Source of the DNA: CAVQUE01 sp046290435
GTDB taxonomy: Bacteria; Actinomycetota; Acidimicrobiia; Acidimicrobiales; UBA8592
Assembly (NCBI GenBank): GCA_046290435.1
Contig: JBKAGO010000038.1
Location: 100,760-164,759 of the forward strand
Direction: 5' to 3'
DNA: 64,000 nucleotides
Notes under the pieces: generated by a model
What the model was told of the DNA's origin: nothing
The model's database searches: none
Seen by the model: the letters and a program-made list of their open reading frames with translations, nothing else
In this document: piece after piece, positions 26,090-34,369 of the stretch
Layout of the letters: the number at the start of each line of letters is the position of its first letter
Position numbering within the stretch: position 1 is the first letter of the stretch
Made by a program: the position numbers and the translations under genes

Positions 26090-26698
26090 TCACGAGTGCA
26101 CCGTCGCCCGCCACTCGTCGATGACGGCATCGACGTGGGCGCCGACGGCCTCCACATCGCCGGAACCGTCGACGATGCGCCAGCGCCCCGGGTCGGCCGC
26201 AGCCAGCTCGAGATACCCGATGCGCACCCGATCGTGGAACGCCGCGTCTTCGCGCTCGAAGCGGTCGCGCTCGCCGGCCAGACGTTCCAACGCCACCGGC
26301 ACCGGCACGTCGATCAGCACCGTCAACGACGGCTCGAGCCCCGCCGTGGCGAACGCCGACAGAGAGGCCACCTCGGCCACGTCGAGGCCACTGCCATAAC
26401 CCTGGTAGGCCAGCGACGACGCCGTGAAGCGGTCGGTGACCACATCGTTGCCCGCCGCGAGCGCAGGGCGGATGACCTCGGCGGTGTGCTGGGCGCGGGC
26501 CGCGGCGATGATCAGGGCCTCGGCTCGCAGGTCGACCTCGCCGGCAGGGTCGAGGACCAACGACCGCAACGTCTCCCCCAACGCCGTCCCGCCGGGCTCG
26601 CGCGTGAACACCGCGCCCAGGCGCGCCGCGACCCGGCGCGCCTGTGTTGTCTTACCGCTGGCATCGCCTCCTTCGAAGGCGACGAAGCGTCCGGTCAT
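26090..26698 (-). CDS. tmk: Thymidylate kinase
   Basis: 202 aa, standard size. P-loop FEGGDASGKTTQ, the DR motif in VVTDRFTASSLAYQG, and the LID region RLAGERDRFERED are present. It makes dTDP from dTMP for DNA synthesis. The start overlaps the MFS gene stop (ATGA), and holB follows 28 nt downstream, the usual tmk-holB pairing. Confidence 0.95.
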   Translation of the reverse strand: MTGRFVAFEGGDASGKTTQARRVAARLGAVFTREPGGTALGETLRSLVLDPAGEVDLRAEALIIAAARAQHTAEVIRPALAAGNDVVTDRFTASSLAYQGYGSGLDVAEVASLSAFATAGLEPSLTVLIDVPVPVALERLAGERDRFEREDAAFHDRVRIGYLELAAADPGRWRIVDGSGDVEAVGAHVDAVIDEWRATVHS

Positions 26699-28140
26699 GT
26701 GTGGGCCTCATGGGTCGTCGGTGCGGGCCTGCCATCGTCGCGCAACTCGCCGCGCACCGACGCCCAAGCCAACATTCCGGCCCCCACGATGATCAGCGCC
26801 GCCAGCCACAACGTGAGGCGAACGCCGGGGATGAACACCTCGACGCCGGCCACCGAGATCTCCTTGTCGAACCACTCGGTCGACAGGCCGTTGAGCACCA
26901 CGGCAAGTGCCGGGCCAACCGCCAACGCCATGATCAGACACAGCCGGACCAGCGTGTACAGCGACGCGAAGATCCGGCCCCGGAACTCGTCGTCCACCGT
27001 TTCGTGCAGGAGCGTGAAGCCCAGGACGTAGACGGCCCCGGCGAACAGGCCCAGCAGCCCGACGAGCATCGACGCCGCAGTCAGCGTGGTCATCGAGGCC
27101 GCCAGAAGCAGCGATATCCCGGCGCCGAACACCGACAACACGAAGGTGCGGGCCTTGTTGATGGCCTTCTGGCCGACCGTCACCGAGATCACGCCCACGG
27201 CGACGCCCATGCCCAGCGAGATCTGCAGCACGGCGAAGCCGTCACCAGGGTCCTGCCCCAGGACCTCCTCGGCGAACACCGGACCCAACGGGATCAACAT
27301 GCCGCCGCCGATCAGTCCTGTCGCCAACGCGATGTTGACCGCACGGACGATGGGGTTGAAGAAGATGAACTCCCAGCCCTCACGCAACTCGCGCAGCGTG
27401 GACATCGGATCGAACGCCCGCCCCGATGCCTCCACCGGCTGGTGGCGCTCCGGGCTCAGCGGCACCCTGATCCCCCAGATCAACAGCGCCGACAACAGAA
27501 ACGTCAACGAATCGAGGTAGAAGGCGAGCGCCTCCTGGTCGGCCCGCAGGACATCGGCGCCCGGCCAGGTCGCCACCGTGTCGGCCACGGTCGCCAGACC
27601 GAAGAACAGCAGCGACGCAATCGGAATGGTGCCGTAGGCCGCCACCATCGACAGCGAGTTGGCGGTGGTGAGGCGATCGAACGGCACGATGTGGGGAACC
27701 GAGGCTTCCTTCGCCGGCGCCCACAGCAGCGTGAACAGCTCGAGGATCAGCGAAGCCACGACCAGCTGCCAGAGCTGATCGACGAACGGCAGCGACGCCA
27801 ACGTGACGGCGCGGGCGATGTCGGCGGTCATCATCACCCGGCGGCGATCGAACCGGTCGACGAGGACCCCGGCGAACGGGGCCAGGAACAATCCCGGCAC
27901 GACCCGCGCCGTCATGACCAGACTGACCGCGGCCTCTGGCGTCCCGCCACCGACACGAGCAGCTGCGACGACGATGGCGAAGAAGCCCAACCAGTCGCCG
28001 GTGGCCGACACGACCTGCACGACCCACAGGCGACGGAAATCGGCATTGATGAGGAACCGGGACCTGCCGACGTCGGTGGCATGCTCGCCGGCGGCGACGT
28101 CGACGGCCTCGCCGTGCTCGTCGCCCCCGACTGCGCTCAT
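26695..28140 (-). CDS. Major facilitator superfamily transporter
   Basis: 481 aa with about 12 hydrophobic segments and the MFS signature GVLVDRFDRRRVMM between helices 2 and 3. The sequence resembles the MFS_3/enterobactin-exporter-like group that includes macrolide and siderophore exporters. Substrate cannot be predicted. Coupling to tmk by ATGA overlap is unexpected for a transporter. Similar MFS genes near tmk/topA are frequent in actinobacteria as far as I recall. Confidence 0.8.
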   Translation of the reverse strand: MSAVGGDEHGEAVDVAAGEHATDVGRSRFLINADFRRLWVVQVVSATGDWLGFFAIVVAAARVGGGTPEAAVSLVMTARVVPGLFLAPFAGVLVDRFDRRRVMMTADIARAVTLASLPFVDQLWQLVVASLILELFTLLWAPAKEASVPHIVPFDRLTTANSLSMVAAYGTIPIASLLFFGLATVADTVATWPGADVLRADQEALAFYLDSLTFLLSALLIWGIRVPLSPERHQPVEASGRAFDPMSTLRELREGWEFIFFNPIVRAVNIALATGLIGGGMLIPLGPVFAEEVLGQDPGDGFAVLQISLGMGVAVGVISVTVGQKAINKARTFVLSVFGAGISLLLAASMTTLTAASMLVGLLGLFAGAVYVLGFTLLHETVDDEFRGRIFASLYTLVRLCLIMALAVGPALAVVLNGLSTEWFDKEISVAGVEVFIPGVRLTLWLAALIIVGAGMLAWASVRGELRDDGRPAPTTHEAHT

Positions 28141-28221
28141 GACACGACTGTAGGGAACCGAACGACCGGGTGCGGTTCTCGCCGCCGCAGCGGCTCCGTG
28201 ACCGGCCGACGCCGAAGTCTC

Positions 28222-30996
28222 CTAGAAGACATCGTCCGACGGCTCGGCGGCATCGGGCGTCGATGCATTGGCGGCCGGAGCCTTCTTCGCTGCGCGCTTC
28301 TTCGCTGGCGCCTTCTTGGCCGCAGCCTTCTTGGCCGCAGCCTTCTTGGCAGGCTTCTTGGCTGCGGCCTTCTTCTTGGCGGGCGCCTTGCGCTTGGCCG
28401 GGGCCTTCTTCTTCTTGGTGGGCGCGTCGCGCCGCATCTGCAGGAGTTCGGCGGCCCGCTCGTCGGTGAGCTCTTCGACCGTGTCGCCCTTGCGGAGCGA
28501 CGCGTTGGTCTCGCCATCGGTCACGTAGGGCCCGAACCGGCCGTCCTTGACCACCATCGGCTTGCCGGAGAACGGATCCTCGCCCATTTCGCGCAGCGGC
28601 GGCTTGACCGTCTGGCCGCGCCGGAGCTTGGGCTGGGCGTAGATGGCGAGGGCCTCGTCGAGGGTGACCGAGAAGATCTTGTCCTCGGATTCGAGGTTGC
28701 GGCTGTCGCTGCCCTTCTTCAGATAGGGGCCGTAGCGCCCGTTCTGCGCGGTGATCTCCTCACCGTCTTCGGGGTGGACACCGACGACACGGGGCAGGCT
28801 CAGCAGCTTCAGGGCCTCGTCGAGAGTGACGGTCTCGACCGTCATCGTCGAGAACAACGAGCCCGTCTTCGGCTTGTCGCCGCCGTCGACGACCTCGCCC
28901 AACTGCACGTAGGGGCCGAAGCGGCCGGCCTTCACATAGACCATCAGGCCGGATTCGGGATCGACGCCGAGCTCTCGGTCGCCGCTGGGCGCCTCGATGA
29001 AACGGAGCGCCTCCTCGACGGTGAGCTCATCGGGCGCGATCTCGTCGGGGATCGACGCCGTGTCCTCGCCGCGCTGCACATACGGGCCGTACTTGCCGAC
29101 GCGGCCCACGACCATCTCGCCGTTGGCGTCGACGCCGAGCGGGATCGAGTTGACCGCACGGGCGTCGATCTCGCCGAGACGCTCGGACACCTTCTCCTTC
29201 AGCCCCGGCGCCTCTTCCTCGCCGAAGTAGAAGCGGCTGAGCCACGGGATGGCCTCGCGGACACCGTTGGCGATGCCGTCGAGGTCGTCCTCCATGTTCT
29301 TGGTGAACTCGTAGTCGATGAGATCCGGGAAGTGCTGCTCGAGCAGGCCCACGACCGAGAACGCGGTGAACGACGGGATGAGCGCCGACCCCCGCTTCCA
29401 GACGTACCCGCGATCCTGGATGGTCCCCATGATCGACGCATACGTCGACGGGCGGCCCACGCCGAGCTCCTCGAGCTTCTTGACCAGCGACGCCTCGGTG
29501 TAGCGCGCCGGCGGCTGGGTCTCGTGACCCTCGGCGGTGAGGTCGGATGCATCGAGCCCGTCGCCCTCGGCGACCGCGGGCAGCGGCGCCTCGCTGGGAT
29601 CGCGATCGCCGCCCTCGTCGGTGTCCTCGACGTACACACGCCGGAAGCCCTGATGGGTGATGACGGTGCCCGACGCCGAGAACTCGGCGTCGCGGCCGTC
29701 GGCGGCCTGCGCTCCGAGGCGGATCTGCACGGTCTCGCCGATCGCGTCGGTCATCTGGCAGGCGATGGTGCGCTTCCAGATGAGCTCGTAGGCGTCGGCT
29801 TCGCTCTTGGGGACCTCGGAACGGACCTGCTCGGGCGTGCGGAACGTCTCGCCCGCCGGGCGGATCGCCTCGTGCGCCTCCTGGGCGTTGCGGACCTTCT
29901 TGTTGTAGGTGCGCGGCGCCTCCGGCAGGTACGAGGCTCCGTACTTCTCGCGGATGAGCGATCGAGCCGCCGCGACTGCCGTCTCCGACAGCGTCGTGCT
30001 GTCGGTACGCATGTAGGTGATGTAGCCCTTCTCGTACAGGCCCTGCGCCGCGCGCATCGCCATCGCAGAGGACATCCGCAGCTTGCGGCCCGCCTCCTGC
30101 TGATACGTCGAGGTGATGAAGGGAGCCGCCGGCTTGCGGCGATACGGCTTGGCCTCGACCGAACGCACCGCGAACGCCGCATCCGAAAGCGCCTCGACCA
30201 GCGAACGGGCACCGGCCTCGTCGAGCGCGACGGTGTCGGCGCTGCGGAGCTGGCCGTTCTGGGCGAAATCGCGCCCGCTGGCCAGCTTCGAGCCGTCGAC
30301 GGCGACCAGGGTGGCCTCGAACGACGACGGTCCTTCGGTGGCGGCGGCCTCGGCCGGGCTGAAGGTGCCGGTCAGATCCCAGTACGACGCGGCAACGAAC
30401 GCCATGCGCTCGCGCTCGCGTTCGACGACGATGCGTGTCGCCACCGACTGCACCCGGCCGGCGGACAGCCGCGGCAGCACCTTCTTCCACAGCACCGGTG
30501 AGACCTCGTAGCCGTAGAGGCGGTCGAGCATCCGCCGGGCCTCCTGGGCGTCGACGAGGTGGCGGTCGATGTCGCGGGGGTTGTCGATGGCCCTGCGGAT
30601 GGCCTCGGGCGTGATCTCGTGGAACACCATCCGCTTGACCGTCATGGCCTGCGGCGGGCTGAGCACCTCGAGCAGATGCCACGCGATGGCCTCGCCCTCG
30701 CGATCCTCATCGGTTGCGAGGTAGAGCTCGTCGGCTTCCTTCATCAGGGCCTTGAGATGACGCAGGTGGTCGCGCTTGTCGCTGTTGACGACGTACAGGG
30801 GCTTGAAGTCGTTCTCCACATCGATGCCGATGCGAGCCCACGACTCGCCCTTGAACGCCGCGGGGACCTCGGCGGCGTTACGCGGCAGATCACGGACGTG
30901 ACCGATGGAGGACTCGACGACGTAGCCGTCGCCGAGATAGCCCGCGATGGTGCGGGCCTTGGCGGGTGACTCGACGATGACGAGGGCAGTTGGCAT
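28222..30996 (-). CDS. topA: DNA topoisomerase I
   Basis: 924 aa. The TOPRIM start ALVIVESPAKARTI, the acidic triad region ATDEDREGEAIAWH and the active-site tyrosine Y328 in ITYMRTDSTTLS are intact. In place of C-terminal zinc fingers there are four repeat domains with FGPYV or YGPYL blocks, then a Lys/Ala/Pro tail (AKKKAAAKKPAKKAAAKK and similar), as in actinobacterial TopA where it aids processivity. ATG 30996 matches the expected MPTALVIVESP start. It relaxes negative supercoils. Confidence 0.95.
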   Translation of the reverse strand: MPTALVIVESPAKARTIAGYLGDGYVVESSIGHVRDLPRNAAEVPAAFKGESWARIGIDVENDFKPLYVVNSDKRDHLRHLKALMKEADELYLATDEDREGEAIAWHLLEVLSPPQAMTVKRMVFHEITPEAIRRAIDNPRDIDRHLVDAQEARRMLDRLYGYEVSPVLWKKVLPRLSAGRVQSVATRIVVERERERMAFVAASYWDLTGTFSPAEAAATEGPSSFEATLVAVDGSKLASGRDFAQNGQLRSADTVALDEAGARSLVEALSDAAFAVRSVEAKPYRRKPAAPFITSTYQQEAGRKLRMSSAMAMRAAQGLYEKGYITYMRTDSTTLSETAVAAARSLIREKYGASYLPEAPRTYNKKVRNAQEAHEAIRPAGETFRTPEQVRSEVPKSEADAYELIWKRTIACQMTDAIGETVQIRLGAQAADGRDAEFSASGTVITHQGFRRVYVEDTDEGGDRDPSEAPLPAVAEGDGLDASDLTAEGHETQPPARYTEASLVKKLEELGVGRPSTYASIMGTIQDRGYVWKRGSALIPSFTAFSVVGLLEQHFPDLIDYEFTKNMEDDLDGIANGVREAIPWLSRFYFGEEEAPGLKEKVSERLGEIDARAVNSIPLGVDANGEMVVGRVGKYGPYVQRGEDTASIPDEIAPDELTVEEALRFIEAPSGDRELGVDPESGLMVYVKAGRFGPYVQLGEVVDGGDKPKTGSLFSTMTVETVTLDEALKLLSLPRVVGVHPEDGEEITAQNGRYGPYLKKGSDSRNLESEDKIFSVTLDEALAIYAQPKLRRGQTVKPPLREMGEDPFSGKPMVVKDGRFGPYVTDGETNASLRKGDTVEELTDERAAELLQMRRDAPTKKKKAPAKRKAPAKKKAAAKKPAKKAAAKKAAAKKAPAKKRAAKKAPAANASTPDAAEPSDDVF

Positions 30997-31282
30997 GGGG
31001 TCTCGAAGCAGAAGGGGGATCTTGTTGGCGTGGTGCCTCTGACACTGCACCGTAAGGGAACGAAGCGGCTGCGTGTCAACACCTGGGACATCGATGGCTG
31101 TGCGGCCACCATCATCGATGGCTGCGCCGCCACCATGGATGATCGGCCGACTCGGCTCGAACTGGAGCGCTCGTGCGTCGATCGGCTCGGCCTGGCGAGG
31201 GTAGCGACTCGTGTCGTCGTCGTGGTGCCACCCTCACCGCGAGGACGAGAGTCCGGCTGCGCAGGGCGGCGGAGACCGGCGC

Positions 31283-32686
31283 TCAGAGCGCAGCGACGGG
31301 GGTGGGCGTTTCGTCCACCGGCATGGGGCTCGGCGCCACGGGGCCGGTACGCCGGGCGGCGGCGAAGCGCAGGATGGCCAGCCCGGCGATGCCGGCCACC
31401 AACGAGGCGAACAGGATGCCGATCTTGGCCTCGTCGATGAGGACCTGATCGTCGAACGCGAGCCCGGTGACGAACAGCGACACCGTGAACCCGATACCGG
31501 CCACGACCGACAGCCCCAGCAGCTCGAGCTGCCCCATGCCCTTGGGCGCCTCGGTGAAGGGCAGGCGACGACCGATGGTGGTGAATGCGTAGATGCCGAC
31601 GGCCTTGCCTGCGACCAGGCCGAGCGCCACACCCCAGGTGACCCGGCTGGCCGCTGCGTCGCCCAGGACGCCGCCGCCGAGCTCCACCCCGGCGTTGGCC
31701 AGCGCGAAGATCGGGATGATCACGTAGGCCGACACCGGATGCAGCGCCGTCTGGAGGCGCTCGGCCACCGAGACCGACTCGCGCAGGTGGAACGAGGCGT
31801 AGGCGACATCGACCGCGAAGAGTTCGTCGCCCTTGTCGCGAAGCCACTGCACCCAGCGGATGGCGTCCTTGCGGCTCTGCAGCGGGCGTGCCGGGGTGAT
31901 CAGCCCGAGCATCACGCCCGACAAGGTGGCGTGGACCCCCGACTGGAACAACGCGAGCCACAACAGGGTGCCGATCAGGACGTACAGCGGCACGTACCAG
32001 ACCCGCAGCTCGCGCAGCACGAACGTGATCGCCACGAGCACGGCGGCGGTGGCCAGCCAGCCCAGGTTCAGCGATTCGGTGTAGAAGATCGCGATCACCA
32101 GGATGGCGCCGATGTCGTCGACGATCGCCAGGGTCAACAAGAAGACCTTCATCGGTCTGCTGACCCGGTTGCCGAGCAGCGACACCACGCCCACGGCGAA
32201 CGCGATGTCGGTGGCCATCGGGATGCCCCACCCGTCGACGGCGGGCGTGCCGGCGTTGAAGGCGAGGAAGATCGCCGCCGGGACGACCATGCCCCCGAGC
32301 GCGGCGATGGCCGGCAGCGCTGCGGCGCGCCGATTGCGCAGGTGCCCCGAGATCAGCTCGCGCTTGATCTCGAGACCGACGACGAAGAAGAAGATGACCA
32401 TCAGGCCGTCGTTGACCAACAGCTCGAGGTTGAGAGGATGCTCGCCGCCTCCCAGGTGCAACGCCCCGAGCCGGAGCTCGAACGGGGCGCGCCAGAGGTC
32501 GTGGTAGGTGTCGCTCCAGGGCGAGTTGGCCCAGATCAGCGCTACGGCGGTGGCGACGAGCAACACGATGCCGCCGGAGGCCTCGACATCGAAGAACCGC
32601 CGCACCGGCCTGCCGACACGCGCGGCGAGCGCGTGATCGGAGCCGATGAAGGTGATCTCGGGGATGGGGGTGGGTCCAGATGCCAT
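31283..32686 (-). CDS. nhaA: Na+/H+ antiporter NhaA
   Basis: 467 aa, with 12 membrane segments expected. Diagnostic blocks are WANSPWSDTYHDLW, VNDGLMVIFFFVVGLEIKRE, and MATDIAFAVGVV followed by LAIVDDIGAILVIA, which carries the paired aspartates that bind sodium. It exports sodium in exchange for protons, important in saline habitats or alkaline stress. The C-terminal ~25 residues are Pro/Thr-rich. ATG 32686 fits the usual N-terminus. It stands alone between topA and a GGCT-like gene. Confidence 0.95.
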   Translation of the reverse strand: MASGPTPIPEITFIGSDHALAARVGRPVRRFFDVEASGGIVLLVATAVALIWANSPWSDTYHDLWRAPFELRLGALHLGGGEHPLNLELLVNDGLMVIFFFVVGLEIKRELISGHLRNRRAAALPAIAALGGMVVPAAIFLAFNAGTPAVDGWGIPMATDIAFAVGVVSLLGNRVSRPMKVFLLTLAIVDDIGAILVIAIFYTESLNLGWLATAAVLVAITFVLRELRVWYVPLYVLIGTLLWLALFQSGVHATLSGVMLGLITPARPLQSRKDAIRWVQWLRDKGDELFAVDVAYASFHLRESVSVAERLQTALHPVSAYVIIPIFALANAGVELGGGVLGDAAASRVTWGVALGLVAGKAVGIYAFTTIGRRLPFTEAPKGMGQLELLGLSVVAGIGFTVSLFVTGLAFDDQVLIDEAKIGILFASLVAGIAGLAILRFAAARRTGPVAPSPMPVDETPTPVAAL

Positions 32687-32714
32687 AGAAGCCCGCGACA
32701 GGGGCCAACCGAAT

Positions 32715-33374
32715 CTAACGGTCGATGTCACGAACGACGCGTGCCGTTCGACCTGGGAAAACTTCGGCCTCGATGACGGCGTGGGCCTCGCTGTCGGTCA
32801 TCGCGTGGCTCTCACGCAAGCCCGCCGCGATCATCGCCCGATAGGGCGCAGAGGGCGGATTCGGCCGCAGCGACGAGGCCTCGCTCGGCGAGGTGAAGGT
32901 GACCACAGCGATGCCATCGACCCGTCCCACCACGAGCAGCCGGTCGTAGCCGCCGCCGCCCACCACCACACTGGTCCCGGGTGCCAGAGCATCGAGATCC
33001 GACGAGGCGGGTTTCGACCCTGTTCCATCGGCCGTCACGAACTCGAGCGGCGTCCCGACCGTCCTGCCCGACTCCTGCGCCCAGACGTCGTGGAACTGCT
33101 CGACGGTGAGGAGATACCGGCGAGCCGGCGTGTCACCGGAACCAGGGAGCGGATCGACGAAGGCGACGCCGCCGCCGCCCCAGGTCCTGCTGCGTCCGGC
33201 GAAGAAGCGCCGATGTGCCAGCCGACAGGGTTCGTCGGCCACGGGATCGGCAGGGTCGCGAGCACCGGGATGCAGCCGGGTCGACCCCGTCGGGGTGCCA
33301 CCACGCAGGTAGACCGCCAGACGCTCGGCGGCCATGTTGGACCCGTAGGAGACGTACCAGACGTGGGCCGTCAC
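32715..33374 (-). CDS. Gamma-glutamylcyclotransferase-like protein
   Basis: 219 aa. WYVSYGSNM followed by RLAVYLRGG is the nucleotide- or glutamyl-binding loop of GGCT-fold proteins. An acidic residue expected for catalysis (Glu in the barrel) cannot be placed with certainty. A closely similar actinobacterial family is often mis-annotated as histone deacetylase. Likely a cytoplasmic enzyme on a gamma-glutamyl or related amide compound. Confidence 0.6.
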   Translation of the reverse strand: MTAHVWYVSYGSNMAAERLAVYLRGGTPTGSTRLHPGARDPADPVADEPCRLAHRRFFAGRSRTWGGGGVAFVDPLPGSGDTPARRYLLTVEQFHDVWAQESGRTVGTPLEFVTADGTGSKPASSDLDALAPGTSVVVGGGGYDRLLVVGRVDGIAVVTFTSPSEASSLRPNPPSAPYRAMIAAGLRESHAMTDSEAHAVIEAEVFPGRTARVVRDIDR

Positions 33375-33412
33375 GGCGACTCGCCCACCGACATCGAGAC
33401 CCGGCTGCTCCT

Positions 33413-33853
33413 TCAGCGGCGGCGGGCCGACGCCGCGTACACGACCAGTTGGACCGCAGTGCCGTGGTCGAGCGATCGGATCTTCATCTCGTCGGCCAGG
33501 ACCCGCATGAGCGGAATGCCGAAGCCGCCCTCGTAGTCGAGGCGCCCGGGCTCGTCGAGCAGGCCGGCCTCGACCAGTTGGTCGGGATCGAAGCCGCTGG
33601 TGGCGTGGTCCTCGACCTCGACCTCGATGCGATCCTCGTCGAGGTCGCAGCGGATGGTGATGGTCTCGGTCGAGCCCATGACGGCGTGGGCCTCGATGGC
33701 GTTGGTGGTGGCTTCGGACACCGCGATACGCAGGTCCTCGATGCGATCGTCGCCGAGGTTGGGATCCAATGCCGCTGCGGCGGCAACGACCGACCGCACG
33801 AGCGACAGGTACTCGGGCTGGGCGGGGATCACCAGGCAGATCGCATTGCTCAC
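33413..33853 (-). CDS. RsbW/SpoIIAB-like ATPase (anti-sigma or serine kinase type)
   Basis: 146 aa with the GHKL fold: the N box in DLRIAVSEATTNAIEAHA, the G1-type box IEVEVEDHATSGFDP and the second glycine box YEGGFGIPLMRVLAD. It probably binds ATP and either phosphorylates a STAS partner or holds a sigma factor. A STAS gene is encoded 72 bp upstream on the same strand, so the two form a partner-switch pair. No cognate sigma factor is adjacent. Confidence 0.85.
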   Translation of the reverse strand: MSNAICLVIPAQPEYLSLVRSVVAAAAALDPNLGDDRIEDLRIAVSEATTNAIEAHAVMGSTETITIRCDLDEDRIEVEVEDHATSGFDPDQLVEAGLLDEPGRLDYEGGFGIPLMRVLADEMKIRSLDHGTAVQLVVYAASARRR

Positions 33854-33925
33854 GGCGTGGCCCTCACTGCGGGACCACCGCAGGGGCGGCCTTGCGCCCC
33901 GGCGTTCGCCGGCGGGGCATGGCGC

Positions 33926-34249
33926 TCATGTCGCCGCCGCCGAGGGTTCGACGGTGATGGCACGGTCGAGCCCGGTCAACGCCAGCGTCTCGGCAAGGCG
34001 CGCCGGCACCGCTCTGAGCCGCAGATCGCCACCGTGGCTACGTGCCCGCTTGAGCCCGCCGACGATGATGCCCAACCCGACGGAATCGCAGAACGAGACC
34101 TCGCCGAGGTCGAGCACGAGATCGGTGGCGCCGTCGGCGATCGCGGCGACGAGCGCCTGACGCAGATCGGGGGCCGTCGCCATGTCGAGCTCGCCCGACA
34201 GCGACAGAACAGCCCCGTCACCGTTGCGCTCGAGGTGGACCGACAACAT
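33926..34249 (-). CDS. STAS-domain anti-sigma factor antagonist
   Basis: 107 aa. The STAS core is LSLSGELDMATAPDLRQAL followed by DLVLDLGEVSFCDSVGLGI, with the phosphorylatable serine expected in the DSVGLG turn. Start taken at ATG 34249, with a GTG directly before it as alternative. Together with the RsbW-like gene downstream it should form a phosphorylation-dependent partner switch. Confidence 0.85.
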   Translation of the reverse strand: MLSVHLERNGDGAVLSLSGELDMATAPDLRQALVAAIADGATDLVLDLGEVSFCDSVGLGIIVGGLKRARSHGGDLRLRAVPARLAETLALTGLDRAITVEPSAAAT

Positions 34250-34369
34250 CACATCAACGATCGTAGTGCGGTGGCGGGCCTGCACTGATCGTGTCGTCGC
34301 CGTATCCGGCGGCTGCGGGCGAATCCCACGCCTGTCATTCGTCACAGGGGGCACCTAGCATTACGTGCC

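Noticed and set aside
26644..30501. A 1285-codon plus-strand open frame antisense to the MFS and topA genes
   Set aside because: Arg/Gln/His-rich shadow; both opposite genes have clear families and motifs.
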